Shown here: positions 16,157 to 24,338 of the stretch, one piece after another
Layout: the number at the start of each line of letters is the position of its first letter
Position numbering within the stretch: position 1 is the first letter of the stretch
Origin: an uncultured Eubacteriales bacterium
GTDB lineage: Bacteria > Bacillota > Clostridia > Christensenellales > UBA1242
DNA: 64,000 nucleotides
Direction of reading: 5' to 3'
Assembly (NCBI GenBank): GCA_948806215.1
Contig: CAQIDI010000001.1
Span: forward strand, 203,714-267,713
Program-made: the position numbers and the translations under genes
Notes under the pieces: model-generated
What the model saw: only the letters and a program-made list of their open reading frames with translations
Told to the model about the DNA's origin: nothing
The model's database searches: none

Positions 16157-17167
16157 TTATAATTCTATTAACACATTATTTAATAAAACAGGGTTATTTA
16201 ATAAGTTGCCTGCCCCCATAATAACCGAGCTATCTGGGTCAACATCAACATAAACAGGAAGTTTTAGTTTGTTACCAATAAATTTATCAATTCCAGTAAT
16301 ATTACTAAGACCACCACAAATATAAATGCCAAATCTGTGAATATCTTTTAAAACTTCGGTGCTGCACATATCCAAAACAGCTTCGCTAGCTTCGCATATT
16401 TTGTTTATTGCAGTTTCTAACACTGGATAAATATCCTGGCTTAAAATTCTAACTTTTTTTCGTTCTCTGGTTGTTAAATCCGTTCCAAAACAAGTGACCG
16501 AAGAAATATCGTTTTTAAGCATAGAACCTGCTTGATTCTTTATTTCCTCCAAAGTGTTACTACCAAACATAACATTTAGCTTATTTTTTAAATATTCGCC
16601 AATGTTAAATTCTATATTATTACCACCAACATTTATTGTTGCTCCCCTAATAATATGATTATTATTAACAATAGCAATATCGGTAGATCCACCGCCAATA
16701 TTTATTATCATATGCGAATATGGGTCGGTTTCTTCAACTTCCATACCAATTAAAGCACAAACACTTGCAGGAATTAAACCAACAACATTAATATTTAATG
16801 CATAAGCTAATTGAATAAACTTTTTCTTTTCAATTTTAGAAATTCCACAAGGTAAAATAAACACCACTTTATTGCGTTTTTTAAATAATCCGCTTGGTGC
16901 AACTTTATCTAAAAAGGTTTTTAGCATTAACTTGCACATATTAAAGTTAACAATTTCGCTTTCTATAACTGGCGAAATTATATCAACGCTTTCGTTTGTT
17001 TTACCTATTAAATTTTTTGCAGCACTTCCAACACATAAAAGCGATTTTTTATTGTTTATTGTTTGCATAGCAACAAGCGAAGGTTCTTTTAAAACCACGC
17101 CAATTCCTGCCATATAAATAACAGTGTTACTGCTGCCTAATTCTATAGCTAAATTATAATTAACCAT
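16157..17167 (-). CDS. mreB: MreB/Mbl-family actin-like protein
   Basis: MreB filaments guide side-wall synthesis. Actin-fold motifs occur in order: AIELGSSNTVIYMAGIGVVL with KEPSLVAM (phosphate 1), PVIESEIVNFNMCKLML, IINIGGGSTDIAIV (phosphate 2) and YICGGLSNITGI (adenosine). In phosphate 2 the usual Asp (DIGGGT) is Asn, a residue important for hydrolysis in actin-like ATPases, so turnover may be slowed. Length 336 is standard. GGAG precedes ATG 17167. Position upstream of minD-spoIVF matches Bacillus mreB, but mreC and mreD are not present here. Could equally be an Mbl paralogue. Confidence 0.88.
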   Translation of the reverse strand: MVNYNLAIELGSSNTVIYMAGIGVVLKEPSLVAMQTINNKKSLLCVGSAAKNLIGKTNESVDIISPVIESEIVNFNMCKLMLKTFLDKVAPSGLFKKRNKVVFILPCGISKIEKKKFIQLAYALNINVVGLIPASVCALIGMEVEETDPYSHMIINIGGGSTDIAIVNNNHIIRGATINVGGNNIEFNIGEYLKNKLNVMFGSNTLEEIKNQAGSMLKNDISSVTCFGTDLTTRERKKVRILSQDIYPVLETAINKICEASEAVLDMCSTEVLKDIHRFGIYICGGLSNITGIDKFIGNKLKLPVYVDVDPDSSVIMGAGNLLNNPVLLNNVLIEL

Positions 17168-17194
17168 TTTAACTCCATAAACTTTTTATACTTA

Positions 17195-17203
17195 ATTATA
17201 GCA
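17195..17203 (-). promoter_or_regulatory. Extended -10 promoter for the MreB gene
   Basis: TGCTATAAT on the minus strand, with a perfect hexamer and TGN extension; the -35 region is weak. Confidence 0.4.
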
Positions 17204-17293
17204 AATAATTTTTTTTTAATAAACATAATTTAACATAACTTTTTAAAATTAAAACTTTAAATTTTAATATTATTAAATGCTATGCATATAAAC

Positions 17294-17322
17294 AAAAAAC
17301 GCCTAAATACTGGGCGTTTTTT
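17294..17322 (-). terminator. Terminator of the Ppx/GppA-like gene
   Basis: A 10-bp stem AAAAAACGCC/GGCGTTTTTT (17294-17303 with 17313-17322). Confidence 0.75.
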
Positions 17323-17327
17323 AATAA

Positions 17328-18836
17328 TTATAAAATTTCTAAATTTTTATTATATGCTTTTTTAAAGTTATTTGAAGCAAGTTTTGCTTGCATAATTTCA
17401 AGTGGAACTTCCGATTTTGTTATTGTTTTCATAATAACGCTATCACCTAAAATATCACAACTAATATCAACAACATTTCCAAATTTTGTGCAATCTAAGT
17501 TAATTGCAATTTCTAGTATTACAGCAAGTTTTTTAACAGCTTCTAAATCCTCTTCAGAAACCAAATCTTTAAATTTTACCCAATCTGATAAATTAAAGTT
17601 ATCGGCGTTTCTAAGAAGCGAAACAAATGCACTAAGCACAAGTTCTTGATGGCTTACTCCAAAAATTTGTGAAGCTAAAATAATGTTAAAACTAATTTTT
17701 TCTGGATTATCGCTAGTAACTCTTAAACCACAAGTTGACATATAACTTGCAACCCTTAACACCCTAACATAGCTACGATTTAATTTATGCAAAACTTTTA
17801 ATTGTTTAAATAAAATCATCGATAAGTTATAAATGTGTTCTGCGTTGTTTGGTTTAACATCGTAATATTCGTTTAAAACTTGTAAGCTATAACCTAAGTT
17901 ATCACTAATAGGTTTTTCTAAAGTTAGCGGAATTGTTGTGTTTAACAAAATTCCTTCAACCAAACCTGTTTTAGAAATTGAAAAACTGTTTTTATTAATG
18001 CTTGTTAAAAATGCTTTAACAATGCTTAAACCTGCAGGCAACGATTTTGTATCGGTTGCACTAACACCTTTAATTTTAGAATTTTTAGTAATATCCAAAC
18101 CGGAAACAACCAAATAAACTTTGTTAAAATCTTCTTCGGTCATACAATAATTATGTTCGCAATTTAAAGGATATTTTTTTGCTCTGCGGCTAATTTCGCC
18201 AAGATTTAAAAATAAACTTCCTGCTCCAATAATTTCGTATTCTTCATCTAGGTTAAACGCCCAATCAAGGCCTTTAATTTGCTCTAAAACATAGTTTGTA
18301 ACAGCATTTGTTAGTTCGCTTTGAGATAAGTTATTAAACTTATTTGTTAAACTAACTGCACCAAAAGGTAAAATTTCGGTGTTAAGAATGTTTCTACGAT
18401 TATATAATAAAACTTCGGTAGAATATTCGTTAACATTAATAATTAAGCCCTTTGGTTTGTTAAACGAGTTAATAACTGCAGTATAAATGTAGTTAATTTC
18501 TTCTTCACAAGTTAAAATGTTAAATTTTAAGTTGGTTATAGAAAAAATTTCGTTTAAAAAGCCATTTTGATTTTTAGCTTCGGTAATTTTATTTGTTGCA
18601 ACACAAATTGTTTCTGTTATTTCCTGAGCATCAATCATTCGTTTAAAAACAGATAAAACACAAACCACTTCCTTTATTATGGTGGACTTAATAATGTTTT
18701 CCTGTTCAAAATCCTTTAATAAATTGCAAGGAACGCTAACTCTATCGTAAATCAAAAATGATTTATTTTTGTTAACATCAGCAAAAACTAGGTTAATATT
18801 TGATGTGTTTAGTTCAATAATAGCAATTTTTCCCAA
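17328..18836 (-). CDS. Ppx/GppA phosphatase-family homologue with degenerate active site
   Basis: Overall architecture is Ppx/GppA: an N-terminal ASKHA fold (KIAIIELNTSNINLVFADV), ILTCEEEINYIYTAV, an interdomain FGAVSLTNKF, and a C-terminal HD-like helical domain (HIYNLSMILFKQL). Those enzymes hydrolyse polyphosphate or (p)ppGpp. Key sites differ: the DIGGGSTE loop is NVNEYSTE, and the usual HD/HN-G motif reads STCGLRV. I infer a catalytically weak or non-catalytic protein. TTG 18836 is the likely start, with AAGGAG 10 nt upstream. It is transcribed alone, just upstream of the MreB gene. Family assignment is moderate. Confidence 0.7.
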   Translation of the reverse strand: MGKIAIIELNTSNINLVFADVNKNKSFLIYDRVSVPCNLLKDFEQENIIKSTIIKEVVCVLSVFKRMIDAQEITETICVATNKITEAKNQNGFLNEIFSITNLKFNILTCEEEINYIYTAVINSFNKPKGLIINVNEYSTEVLLYNRRNILNTEILPFGAVSLTNKFNNLSQSELTNAVTNYVLEQIKGLDWAFNLDEEYEIIGAGSLFLNLGEISRRAKKYPLNCEHNYCMTEEDFNKVYLVVSGLDITKNSKIKGVSATDTKSLPAGLSIVKAFLTSINKNSFSISKTGLVEGILLNTTIPLTLEKPISDNLGYSLQVLNEYYDVKPNNAEHIYNLSMILFKQLKVLHKLNRSYVRVLRVASYMSTCGLRVTSDNPEKISFNIILASQIFGVSHQELVLSAFVSLLRNADNFNLSDWVKFKDLVSEEDLEAVKKLAVILEIAINLDCTKFGNVVDISCDILGDSVIMKTITKSEVPLEIMQAKLASNNFKKAYNKNLEIL

Positions 18837-18978
18837 TTTTAAAAAACTCCTTTTGTTTATGCGTATTAATAAAATATTAAAAACACGCTATTAGCAATAA
18901 TAATATAACATAATTTAAAAACTTTGTATAGATTATGTAAGCATTTTAATTAACTTTTATTAAATTTAACAAAAAAAT

Positions 18979-19006
18979 AATTCGTATGCAGTTATGCAAA
19001 CGAATT
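18979..19006 (-). terminator. Terminator of the ferredoxin gene
   Basis: Stem AATTCGT/ACGAATT extended by TGCA/TGCA across one mismatch (18979-18990 with 18995-19006), then T run on the minus strand. Confidence 0.75.
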
Positions 19007-19016
19007 AAAATTGTTA

Positions 19017-19184
19017 TTAGTCGTTAGAAATTGCTCCAACTGGGCAAGTGCCTAAGCAAGCACCGCATTTAATACATTTTTTAGGGTCGATAACAGCAAC
19101 ACCATTTTTTAGGGTTATTGCTCCAACTGGGCAAACACCTGTGCAAGCTCCACAACCAACGCAAACATTTTTATCAACTTTCAT
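19017..19184 (-). CDS. 2[4Fe-4S] ferredoxin, 55 aa
   Basis: A classical clostridial-type bacterial ferredoxin, a low-potential electron carrier. Two clusters are formed by CVGCGACTGVCPVGAI and CIKCGACLGTCPVGAI, each CxxCxxC...CP. The two halves are near duplicates, as in this family. AGGAGA lies upstream of ATG 19184, and a TTGCAA-17-TAAAAT promoter precedes it. A plus-strand open frame over the same DNA is a shadow. It supports anaerobic metabolism; its partner enzymes are not in the window. Confidence 0.97.
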   Translation of the reverse strand: MKVDKNVCVGCGACTGVCPVGAITLKNGVAVIDPKKCIKCGACLGTCPVGAISND

Positions 19185-19216
19185 TATGTTTTCTCCTATA
19201 ATTCTTTATCAATTTT

Positions 19217-19245
19217 ATTTTAACAAATAAATATTTTTTTTGCAA
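19217..19245 (-). promoter_or_regulatory. Sigma-A-type promoter for ferredoxin
   Basis: TTGCAA (19240-19245), 17 nt, TAAAAT (19217-19222), minus strand. Confidence 0.6.
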
Positions 19246-19300
19246 CCACTATTTATGCTTTTAATTTTATTTTTGTTTATTTAAAACACAATAGCACAAT

Positions 19301-19325
19301 AAAAAAACGCCTAAATTTAGGCGTT
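19301..19325 (-). terminator. Terminator of the TSUP pair
   Basis: Stem AACGCCTA/TAGGCGTT (19306-19313 with 19318-19325) followed on the minus strand by seven T. Confidence 0.85.
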
Positions 19326-19751
19326 AGCTTTAAATTTATAAATTTTTGTTTTATTATGTTTTATTTGTTTTGCCAATTTGGGTTTTATAATTATTATTAA
19401 AGTTGAAATTGCCTGATAAACCCCAACCACTAATAAAAAAACGCCAAACATTATTTGTAACAACTTAGAATTTGTGTTAACAGCCAATATGCTTGCAAAA
19501 ACCGAAGCTATAATTCCAGTAAACAATATTGGAAGTCCAATTTTGAAATTAACCAATTTATTTTTTATGTGTATTATTAAACTAACTATCGCACACGGAA
19601 TAAAAGCAAGCAAATTTATGCCCTGTGCTTGCTGTTGAGCAATGTTAAAAAATATTATTAACACAGGAATTAATAATGTTCCACCACCCATTCCCATTCC
19701 GGCAACAACACCCGAAACTATTCCCGCTAAAACAAACCATAAATATTCCAT
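19317..19751 (-). CDS. Half-size TSUP (TauE/SafE) transporter subunit
   Basis: The start LAGIVSGVVAGMGMGGGTLLIPVLII is the TauE/SafE half-motif; four membrane segments follow, then a short basic tail overlapping the terminator. Full TSUP proteins are about 250 residues with two such halves; this is 144 residues, so it presumably pairs with the gene directly upstream, which holds the other half. Substrates of TSUP proteins are sulphur oxyanions, sulphoacetate or similar anions; the substrate here is unknown. AAGGAG precedes the ATG. Second gene of a two-gene operon (10-nt gap). Confidence 0.85.
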   Translation of the reverse strand: MEYLWFVLAGIVSGVVAGMGMGGGTLLIPVLIIFFNIAQQQAQGINLLAFIPCAIVSLIIHIKNKLVNFKIGLPILFTGIIASVFASILAVNTNSKLLQIMFGVFLLVVGVYQAISTLIIIIKPKLAKQIKHNKTKIYKFKANA

Positions 19752-19761
19752 TATTTTCTCC

Positions 19762-20439
19762 TTAAATTAGCATTTTTATTGCACCAGCAATAATAACCAA
19801 ACTAAAAACAATTCTTAAAACTATATTATTAATTTTTTTAAGTAGCAACGCTCCAGCAATGCCACCTAGCACAAAGCCACCAGTAACCACACCTGCAGTT
19901 GCCCATTCAATGTTCCCTTTTAACATATAAACAATAAAACTTGCAATGCTTAAAGGCAGCATAATTAACAAGGTTGTGGCGTGTGCTTTTTTATCGGCAA
20001 CTCCTAACAAACTTGTTAGCGTTGGAACACAAACCATTCCACCGCCGCCTCCCCAAAAGCCATTAATAAAGCCAATAAAACAACCAATTAGCAACAAATA
20101 AATAAAACTTAAAACCTTATTTTTTTGTTTTTTTAATTTAAAACAATTTTTTGTTATAGGTTTTAAAATATTCTCGCTTTTATACCTTTGAATAATACAC
20201 ACCTGATTAAAATTTGTTTTATGATATTTTGTTTTTATTTTTAATTTAGGTTTTGCATCTTTTTTATTTGGTTTAATAATAACAACTTGTGGGATTACTA
20301 AACTTGGTTTTTTTGCAAACTTAATCAACCCTTTATTTTTTAAAAAAGGTTTTAAAACCACATTTTTTAATTTATAGGTTTTAACTAAATTTTGCTTGGT
20401 TGGCTTTATTAATTTATTTTTCAACTTTTTAGCTTGCAT
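19762..20439 (-). CDS. Half-size TSUP transporter subunit with ~105-residue basic N-terminal extension
   Basis: The C-terminal 115 residues form a TSUP half: FIGFINGFWGGGGGMVCVPTLT plus three or four membrane helices. The N-terminal ~105 residues are strikingly Lys/Asn-rich (KLKNKLIKPTKQNLVKTYKL...) with no recognised fold, and would lie in the cytoplasm. No other ATG occurs before the transport domain and I see no ribosome site for ATG 20439, so the start is uncertain; an unconventional start nearer the membrane part is possible. Together with the next gene it would build a two-polypeptide transporter. Confidence 0.75.
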   Translation of the reverse strand: MQAKKLKNKLIKPTKQNLVKTYKLKNVVLKPFLKNKGLIKFAKKPSLVIPQVVIIKPNKKDAKPKLKIKTKYHKTNFNQVCIIQRYKSENILKPITKNCFKLKKQKNKVLSFIYLLLIGCFIGFINGFWGGGGGMVCVPTLTSLLGVADKKAHATTLLIMLPLSIASFIVYMLKGNIEWATAGVVTGGFVLGGIAGALLLKKINNIVLRIVFSLVIIAGAIKMLI

Positions 20440-20586
20440 AATAATATTTTGCGTAAAAATTTATTCAATATGAGTAAAAAAAATTTTTTGAAACATACTA
20501 AAATAAAATTTCCATATTTTACCAAATAGCAAATGGTAAAAGTTGTAAATTTTAGCAAAATGTTATTAGCTTTACCCTAATTTAAG

Positions 20587-20615
20587 TTGATTAAAATATA
20601 TATATTTAATATAAT
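20587..20615 (+). promoter_or_regulatory. Sigma-A-type promoter for the 1203-aa surface protein
   Basis: TTGATT (20587-20592), 17 nt, perfect TATAAT (20610-20615). A 7-bp leader hairpin GGGTTAA/TTAACCC (20634-20650) lies between it and the ATG. Confidence 0.65.
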
Positions 20616-20692
20616 AATAATTAGATTTGTTTAGGGTTAATATTTAACCCAACATTTTAAAAAAAACATAAAAATTTATTAAATGGTGAATT

Positions 20693-23600
20693 ATGGCTAA
20701 CAAAAATAAAAAATATGCTTTTAAAAAATTTCTAATTGGAGGAATGCTTGCTCTTAGTGTTTTTAGCACTTCTTTTATTGCAACCAATTTGCAAAAAATA
20801 GATCAAGGCGTGTTTGCATCTTACGCTCAAGAGCAATCGTTAATTTCTAATAACGATTTTTCTAACTATTCAACTTCTAGCACTCCTTATACTCCTAATA
20901 GTTGGACATACGAAAATCCAACCAGCAACAATAGCATTAAAGCAGGTGTTATTAATGTTTACGAAAGCGAGTTTCCAGATAAAGCTGATGATTATAAATT
21001 AAGCGACAACCCTGGTATTCCTACCGGAGATGCAACAACCAGTTCCGACGCTATTTATAAACATTTAATGATAAACAGTTTTGCAGGTCGTAGCCGTGCT
21101 GGTTACACAAGTGGAAGCTTTACACTAAACGCTAATAGTTACTATCAAATTGATGTAATTGTAAAAACAGTTGGAAATGCACAAGCCGGAATTTATATTA
21201 ATGGTTTATCCGATAAAGAAGTTGATGCTTCTATAACTGGCATTATGAATAACAACTGGGATACACACTACTCTATTTTTGTTGAAACCAACGACTTTGT
21301 TTCCGAAAGCGTAACATTAGGTTTGTGGTTAGGCGGACAAAACGACGATCAAGTTGCGGAAGGCGCTGCTTTATTTAATAAAGTTACTGTAACTCAATTT
21401 AGCAAAACAACCTTTGATTCAACTATTAGAAATAGTAACTCTCAAACTTCTAAAGTTGTTAGCTTAAAAGATAATTATTACATTGAAAACGCAATTTCAA
21501 ATGCAAACTTTAATATAACTGGTGGCGACCAAAATGCAATTACTGGTTGGACCATTTTAGAAAGTGCTCAAAACGAAACTAATCAACACTATAAAATTAT
21601 TGATACCGATAGTTATAATGCTTCGGTTGACACTGTTAAAGGAATTGCTAATCCTAAAACAAATAATATGACAGAAGATACTAGAGTGTTATATGTTAAC
21701 AATCTAGAGGATAGCAAATTTGGAATTGAAAGTTCAAGTTTCACATTACCACAAAGTGAGTTTTATAGATTAACAGTTTGGACAAAAAGTGATTGCGGAA
21801 AAGGAAGTGGTGCAACACTTAAATTGGTTGAAGTTAATCCAGACGAAACTAACACCGAATTTGAAGCAACTTCGGCAAGCATTAATTGCACAACATCTAT
21901 ATCCACTGCTCCAGCTTTAAACAACTGGACTATGAACACCTTCTTTATTGAAGGACATCCATTAAAGGATACTAACGTAAAACTACAAATTTGGTTAGGT
22001 GAAGAAACTGCAACTTCTGGTTATGTTTTTGTAGACAACATAACTTTAGAAAAAGTTAACTACGCAGTTTTTGAAAATGCTAGCAACGCTGGTGCAACAA
22101 AATATAGCTATAATGCAAATAACACTGGCTACACTATTACAAACGGAAACTTTAACGATACTAAAAAACAAAACATCGAACTTTCCTATCCACTAGATGT
22201 TAATAGTTGGAAATTAACAACTTCTGATTTAGTTAATTCAGAACAAACAACATCGGGTGTTATTAACACAAACAACAAACAATTTGAAAAATTAAAAAAT
22301 CAATTTTTAGGTTACGACCTTAACATTTCAAATCCGGGTTTAACACCAAACCAAATTGTTACAGGTGCAACCACCGAAAACACTTCTAATAATATTTTAT
22401 TAATTGGTAACCCTGTTGAAACAACACAAAGTTATTTAAGCGAAGGTTTTACCCTTACAGCAAATTCATACTACAAACTAAGCTATTTAGTTAACACTCA
22501 AATTTCTACTCCACTAAACCAAAATGCTAAACAAGGCGTGGGAGTTAGAATAGCAAATAGCGATTATACCGTTTATAACGAAAACAATATTTTAACCAAT
22601 TCAAATTGGCAAGTTAAAACAGTTTATATTAAAACTGGCGATTCTGATCAATCTTGCACATTAGAATTAAGTTTAAGCAACATTCAAGGATACGCTTTCT
22701 TTGACGATGTTAAACTAGAAACTTCTAGTGAAGAAGAATATAATGCTTTAACAAAATTAAGCACAAAAGTTGATTTGTCAAAAGAAAGCTTTAATCTTTA
22801 CGATAAAAATTCTGGTTCAGCATTAAATAATCTTTATAACTGGACAGGAACAAACAGTGTTGAAGGCTCAAATGTTAAATTTGGTGCATTAAATGTTAAA
22901 GAAAACACCGATTCGGTTTTAAGCATTGCAAACCCTGGTTCTAAAACCAACGAAAATGTTTTAATGATTTTTGGAATGGACGAAACCAACTTTAAAGCAT
23001 CTAACAAACAAGCTTATAACCTAAATGTTGGCGAATATTACAAAATTTCAGTTAATATTAAAACCGTTGGCATTGCACAAGAAAATCACGCTTACGACGA
23101 AGAAAACGAAATTATGCCATATGGTGCAACAATTTCGCTTAGTGGCTTTGATAAAAACTTTACTGGTATTAACACTCAAAACGAAAGTAACCCAAATAAC
23201 GATTATGTAACCTACACTTTCTATGTTTCTCCAGATGGAACAACCACAACCAACCTAGAACTTGGTTTAGGAGCCGAAAATAGTTTAGTTTCTGGATATG
23301 CTTTCTTTGATGAAGTAACCTTTGCCAAAATTGAAGAAGCAGAATATTTGGCAGCACAAAATGCCGAAGAAAACGATAAAGTTATTGTTTTAAATCAAGT
23401 TAACCCAGATAAAGAAACCGATAGCGGTTCAGAATTCTCTGGCTCAGAATGGGATTGGGTAATTGTGCCTTCACTTCTAACAGGTTTGGCAATTATAATT
23501 GCTTTAGTTGGTGCAATGGTTCGTCAATTTAAGTTTACTAAAACTCCAAAAATTAAAACTTCTTACGATAGAAGAAAAACATTGGAAGTTGATTTAGATA

Positions 23601-24304
23601 AACGCGAACGCATTGAACTAAGAAATCAAATTATTGCAGAACTTAACAAAGAATATTCTGATATTAACGATGAAATTTCGGAACTTAACAAACAATTAGT
23701 TATCGATAAAGAAAACTTAATTAAACTTCAAAACGAACGCAAAGAAGAACACAATAAAGTTAAACAAGCAATCTTAATCGAAAAACAAAATGTTATTAAA
23801 GAATACAACGAAAAAATGGCTAACCTAACCGATGTTAGTGAAAAAGATAAACAAAAATTCGAAAAACAACTTAACGCATTTATTGGTAAACTTGATAAAC
23901 GCGTTATGCGTGAAGAAGCAGCTTCTAATAAAGAAACTAACGAGTTAGAAAAACTTACTGCTAAACACGAATTAAAAGTTAAAAAGTTAACCGAACGACA
24001 ATTATTTATTAAACAAGAAATTGAACGTATCGAAAAAGAAATAGAAGAAATTTCTAAGCAAGAAGAAATTATGTGGAACGAATATCGCCGCGCCAAAGAA
24101 GAAGCTAAAAAAGAAAAGCTTGAATATATGGCAGAAAAGCGTAAAGAAAAACAAGCAAAAAAACAAACAAAATCCACTGATTCAACTGTTAATAAAGAAG
24201 AAGTTGAAGTTAACGAAAATAGCCAAGCTGACGCTAAAGTTACAAAATCAGAAACTGATAACAGTAACGAAACAGTAAGCGAAGAAAATAGCGAAAATAA
24301 ATAA
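20693..24304 (+). CDS. Surface protein: signal peptide, four jelly-roll-like modules, TM helix, long cytoplasmic coiled coil
   Basis: The N-terminus has a basic region and hydrophobic signal (about 11-30). Four similar modules of ~200 residues follow (about 40-235, 260-455, 480-695, 705-890). Each has an 'N..F' opening, a W, GVINV or NVK, then SFTLxxxSYYxIxVxVKT and GYxFFDxVxxE near its end, like carbohydrate-binding beta-sandwiches. A transmembrane helix (WVIVPSLLTGLAIIIALVGA, about residue 925-950) separates them from about 250 Lys/Glu-rich cytoplasmic residues predicted as coiled coil. There is no LPXTG. This links an outer binding region with a long inner rod; a scaffold or sensor role is inference. 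GGTG precedes the ATG. Confidence 0.8.
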   Translation: MANKNKKYAFKKFLIGGMLALSVFSTSFIATNLQKIDQGVFASYAQEQSLISNNDFSNYSTSSTPYTPNSWTYENPTSNNSIKAGVINVYESEFPDKADDYKLSDNPGIPTGDATTSSDAIYKHLMINSFAGRSRAGYTSGSFTLNANSYYQIDVIVKTVGNAQAGIYINGLSDKEVDASITGIMNNNWDTHYSIFVETNDFVSESVTLGLWLGGQNDDQVAEGAALFNKVTVTQFSKTTFDSTIRNSNSQTSKVVSLKDNYYIENAISNANFNITGGDQNAITGWTILESAQNETNQHYKIIDTDSYNASVDTVKGIANPKTNNMTEDTRVLYVNNLEDSKFGIESSSFTLPQSEFYRLTVWTKSDCGKGSGATLKLVEVNPDETNTEFEATSASINCTTSISTAPALNNWTMNTFFIEGHPLKDTNVKLQIWLGEETATSGYVFVDNITLEKVNYAVFENASNAGATKYSYNANNTGYTITNGNFNDTKKQNIELSYPLDVNSWKLTTSDLVNSEQTTSGVINTNNKQFEKLKNQFLGYDLNISNPGLTPNQIVTGATTENTSNNILLIGNPVETTQSYLSEGFTLTANSYYKLSYLVNTQISTPLNQNAKQGVGVRIANSDYTVYNENNILTNSNWQVKTVYIKTGDSDQSCTLELSLSNIQGYAFFDDVKLETSSEEEYNALTKLSTKVDLSKESFNLYDKNSGSALNNLYNWTGTNSVEGSNVKFGALNVKENTDSVLSIANPGSKTNENVLMIFGMDETNFKASNKQAYNLNVGEYYKISVNIKTVGIAQENHAYDEENEIMPYGATISLSGFDKNFTGINTQNESNPNNDYVTYTFYVSPDGTTTTNLELGLGAENSLVSGYAFFDEVTFAKIEEAEYLAAQNAEENDKVIVLNQVNPDKETDSGSEFSGSEWDWVIVPSLLTGLAIIIALVGAMVRQFKFTKTPKIKTSYDRRKTLEVDLDKRERIELRNQIIAELNKEYSDINDEISELNKQLVIDKENLIKLQNERKEEHNKVKQAILIEKQNVIKEYNEKMANLTDVSEKDKQKFEKQLNAFIGKLDKRVMREEAASNKETNELEKLTAKHELKVKKLTERQLFIKQEIERIEKEIEEISKQEEIMWNEYRRAKEEAKKEKLEYMAEKRKEKQAKKQTKSTDSTVNKEEVEVNENSQADAKVTKSETDNSNETVSEENSENK

Positions 24305-24310
24305 TAAAAA

Positions 24311-24338
24311 AAGGAGCAGTTAATAACTGCTCTTTTTT
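24311..24338 (+). terminator. Terminator of the surface-protein gene
   Basis: GAGCAGTTA/TAACTGCTC palindrome (24314-24332) with six T after it; on the other strand it serves the convergent gene. Confidence 0.85.

Noticed and set aside
19048..19230. Plus-strand open frame over 19.05-19.23 kb
   Set aside because: It overlaps the minus-strand ferredoxin with its clear CxxCxxC motifs and is its shadow.
20693..23400. Recombination hot spot from repeated modules in the surface gene
   Set aside because: The modules are similar in protein pattern but not at DNA level, so recent duplication is not supported.
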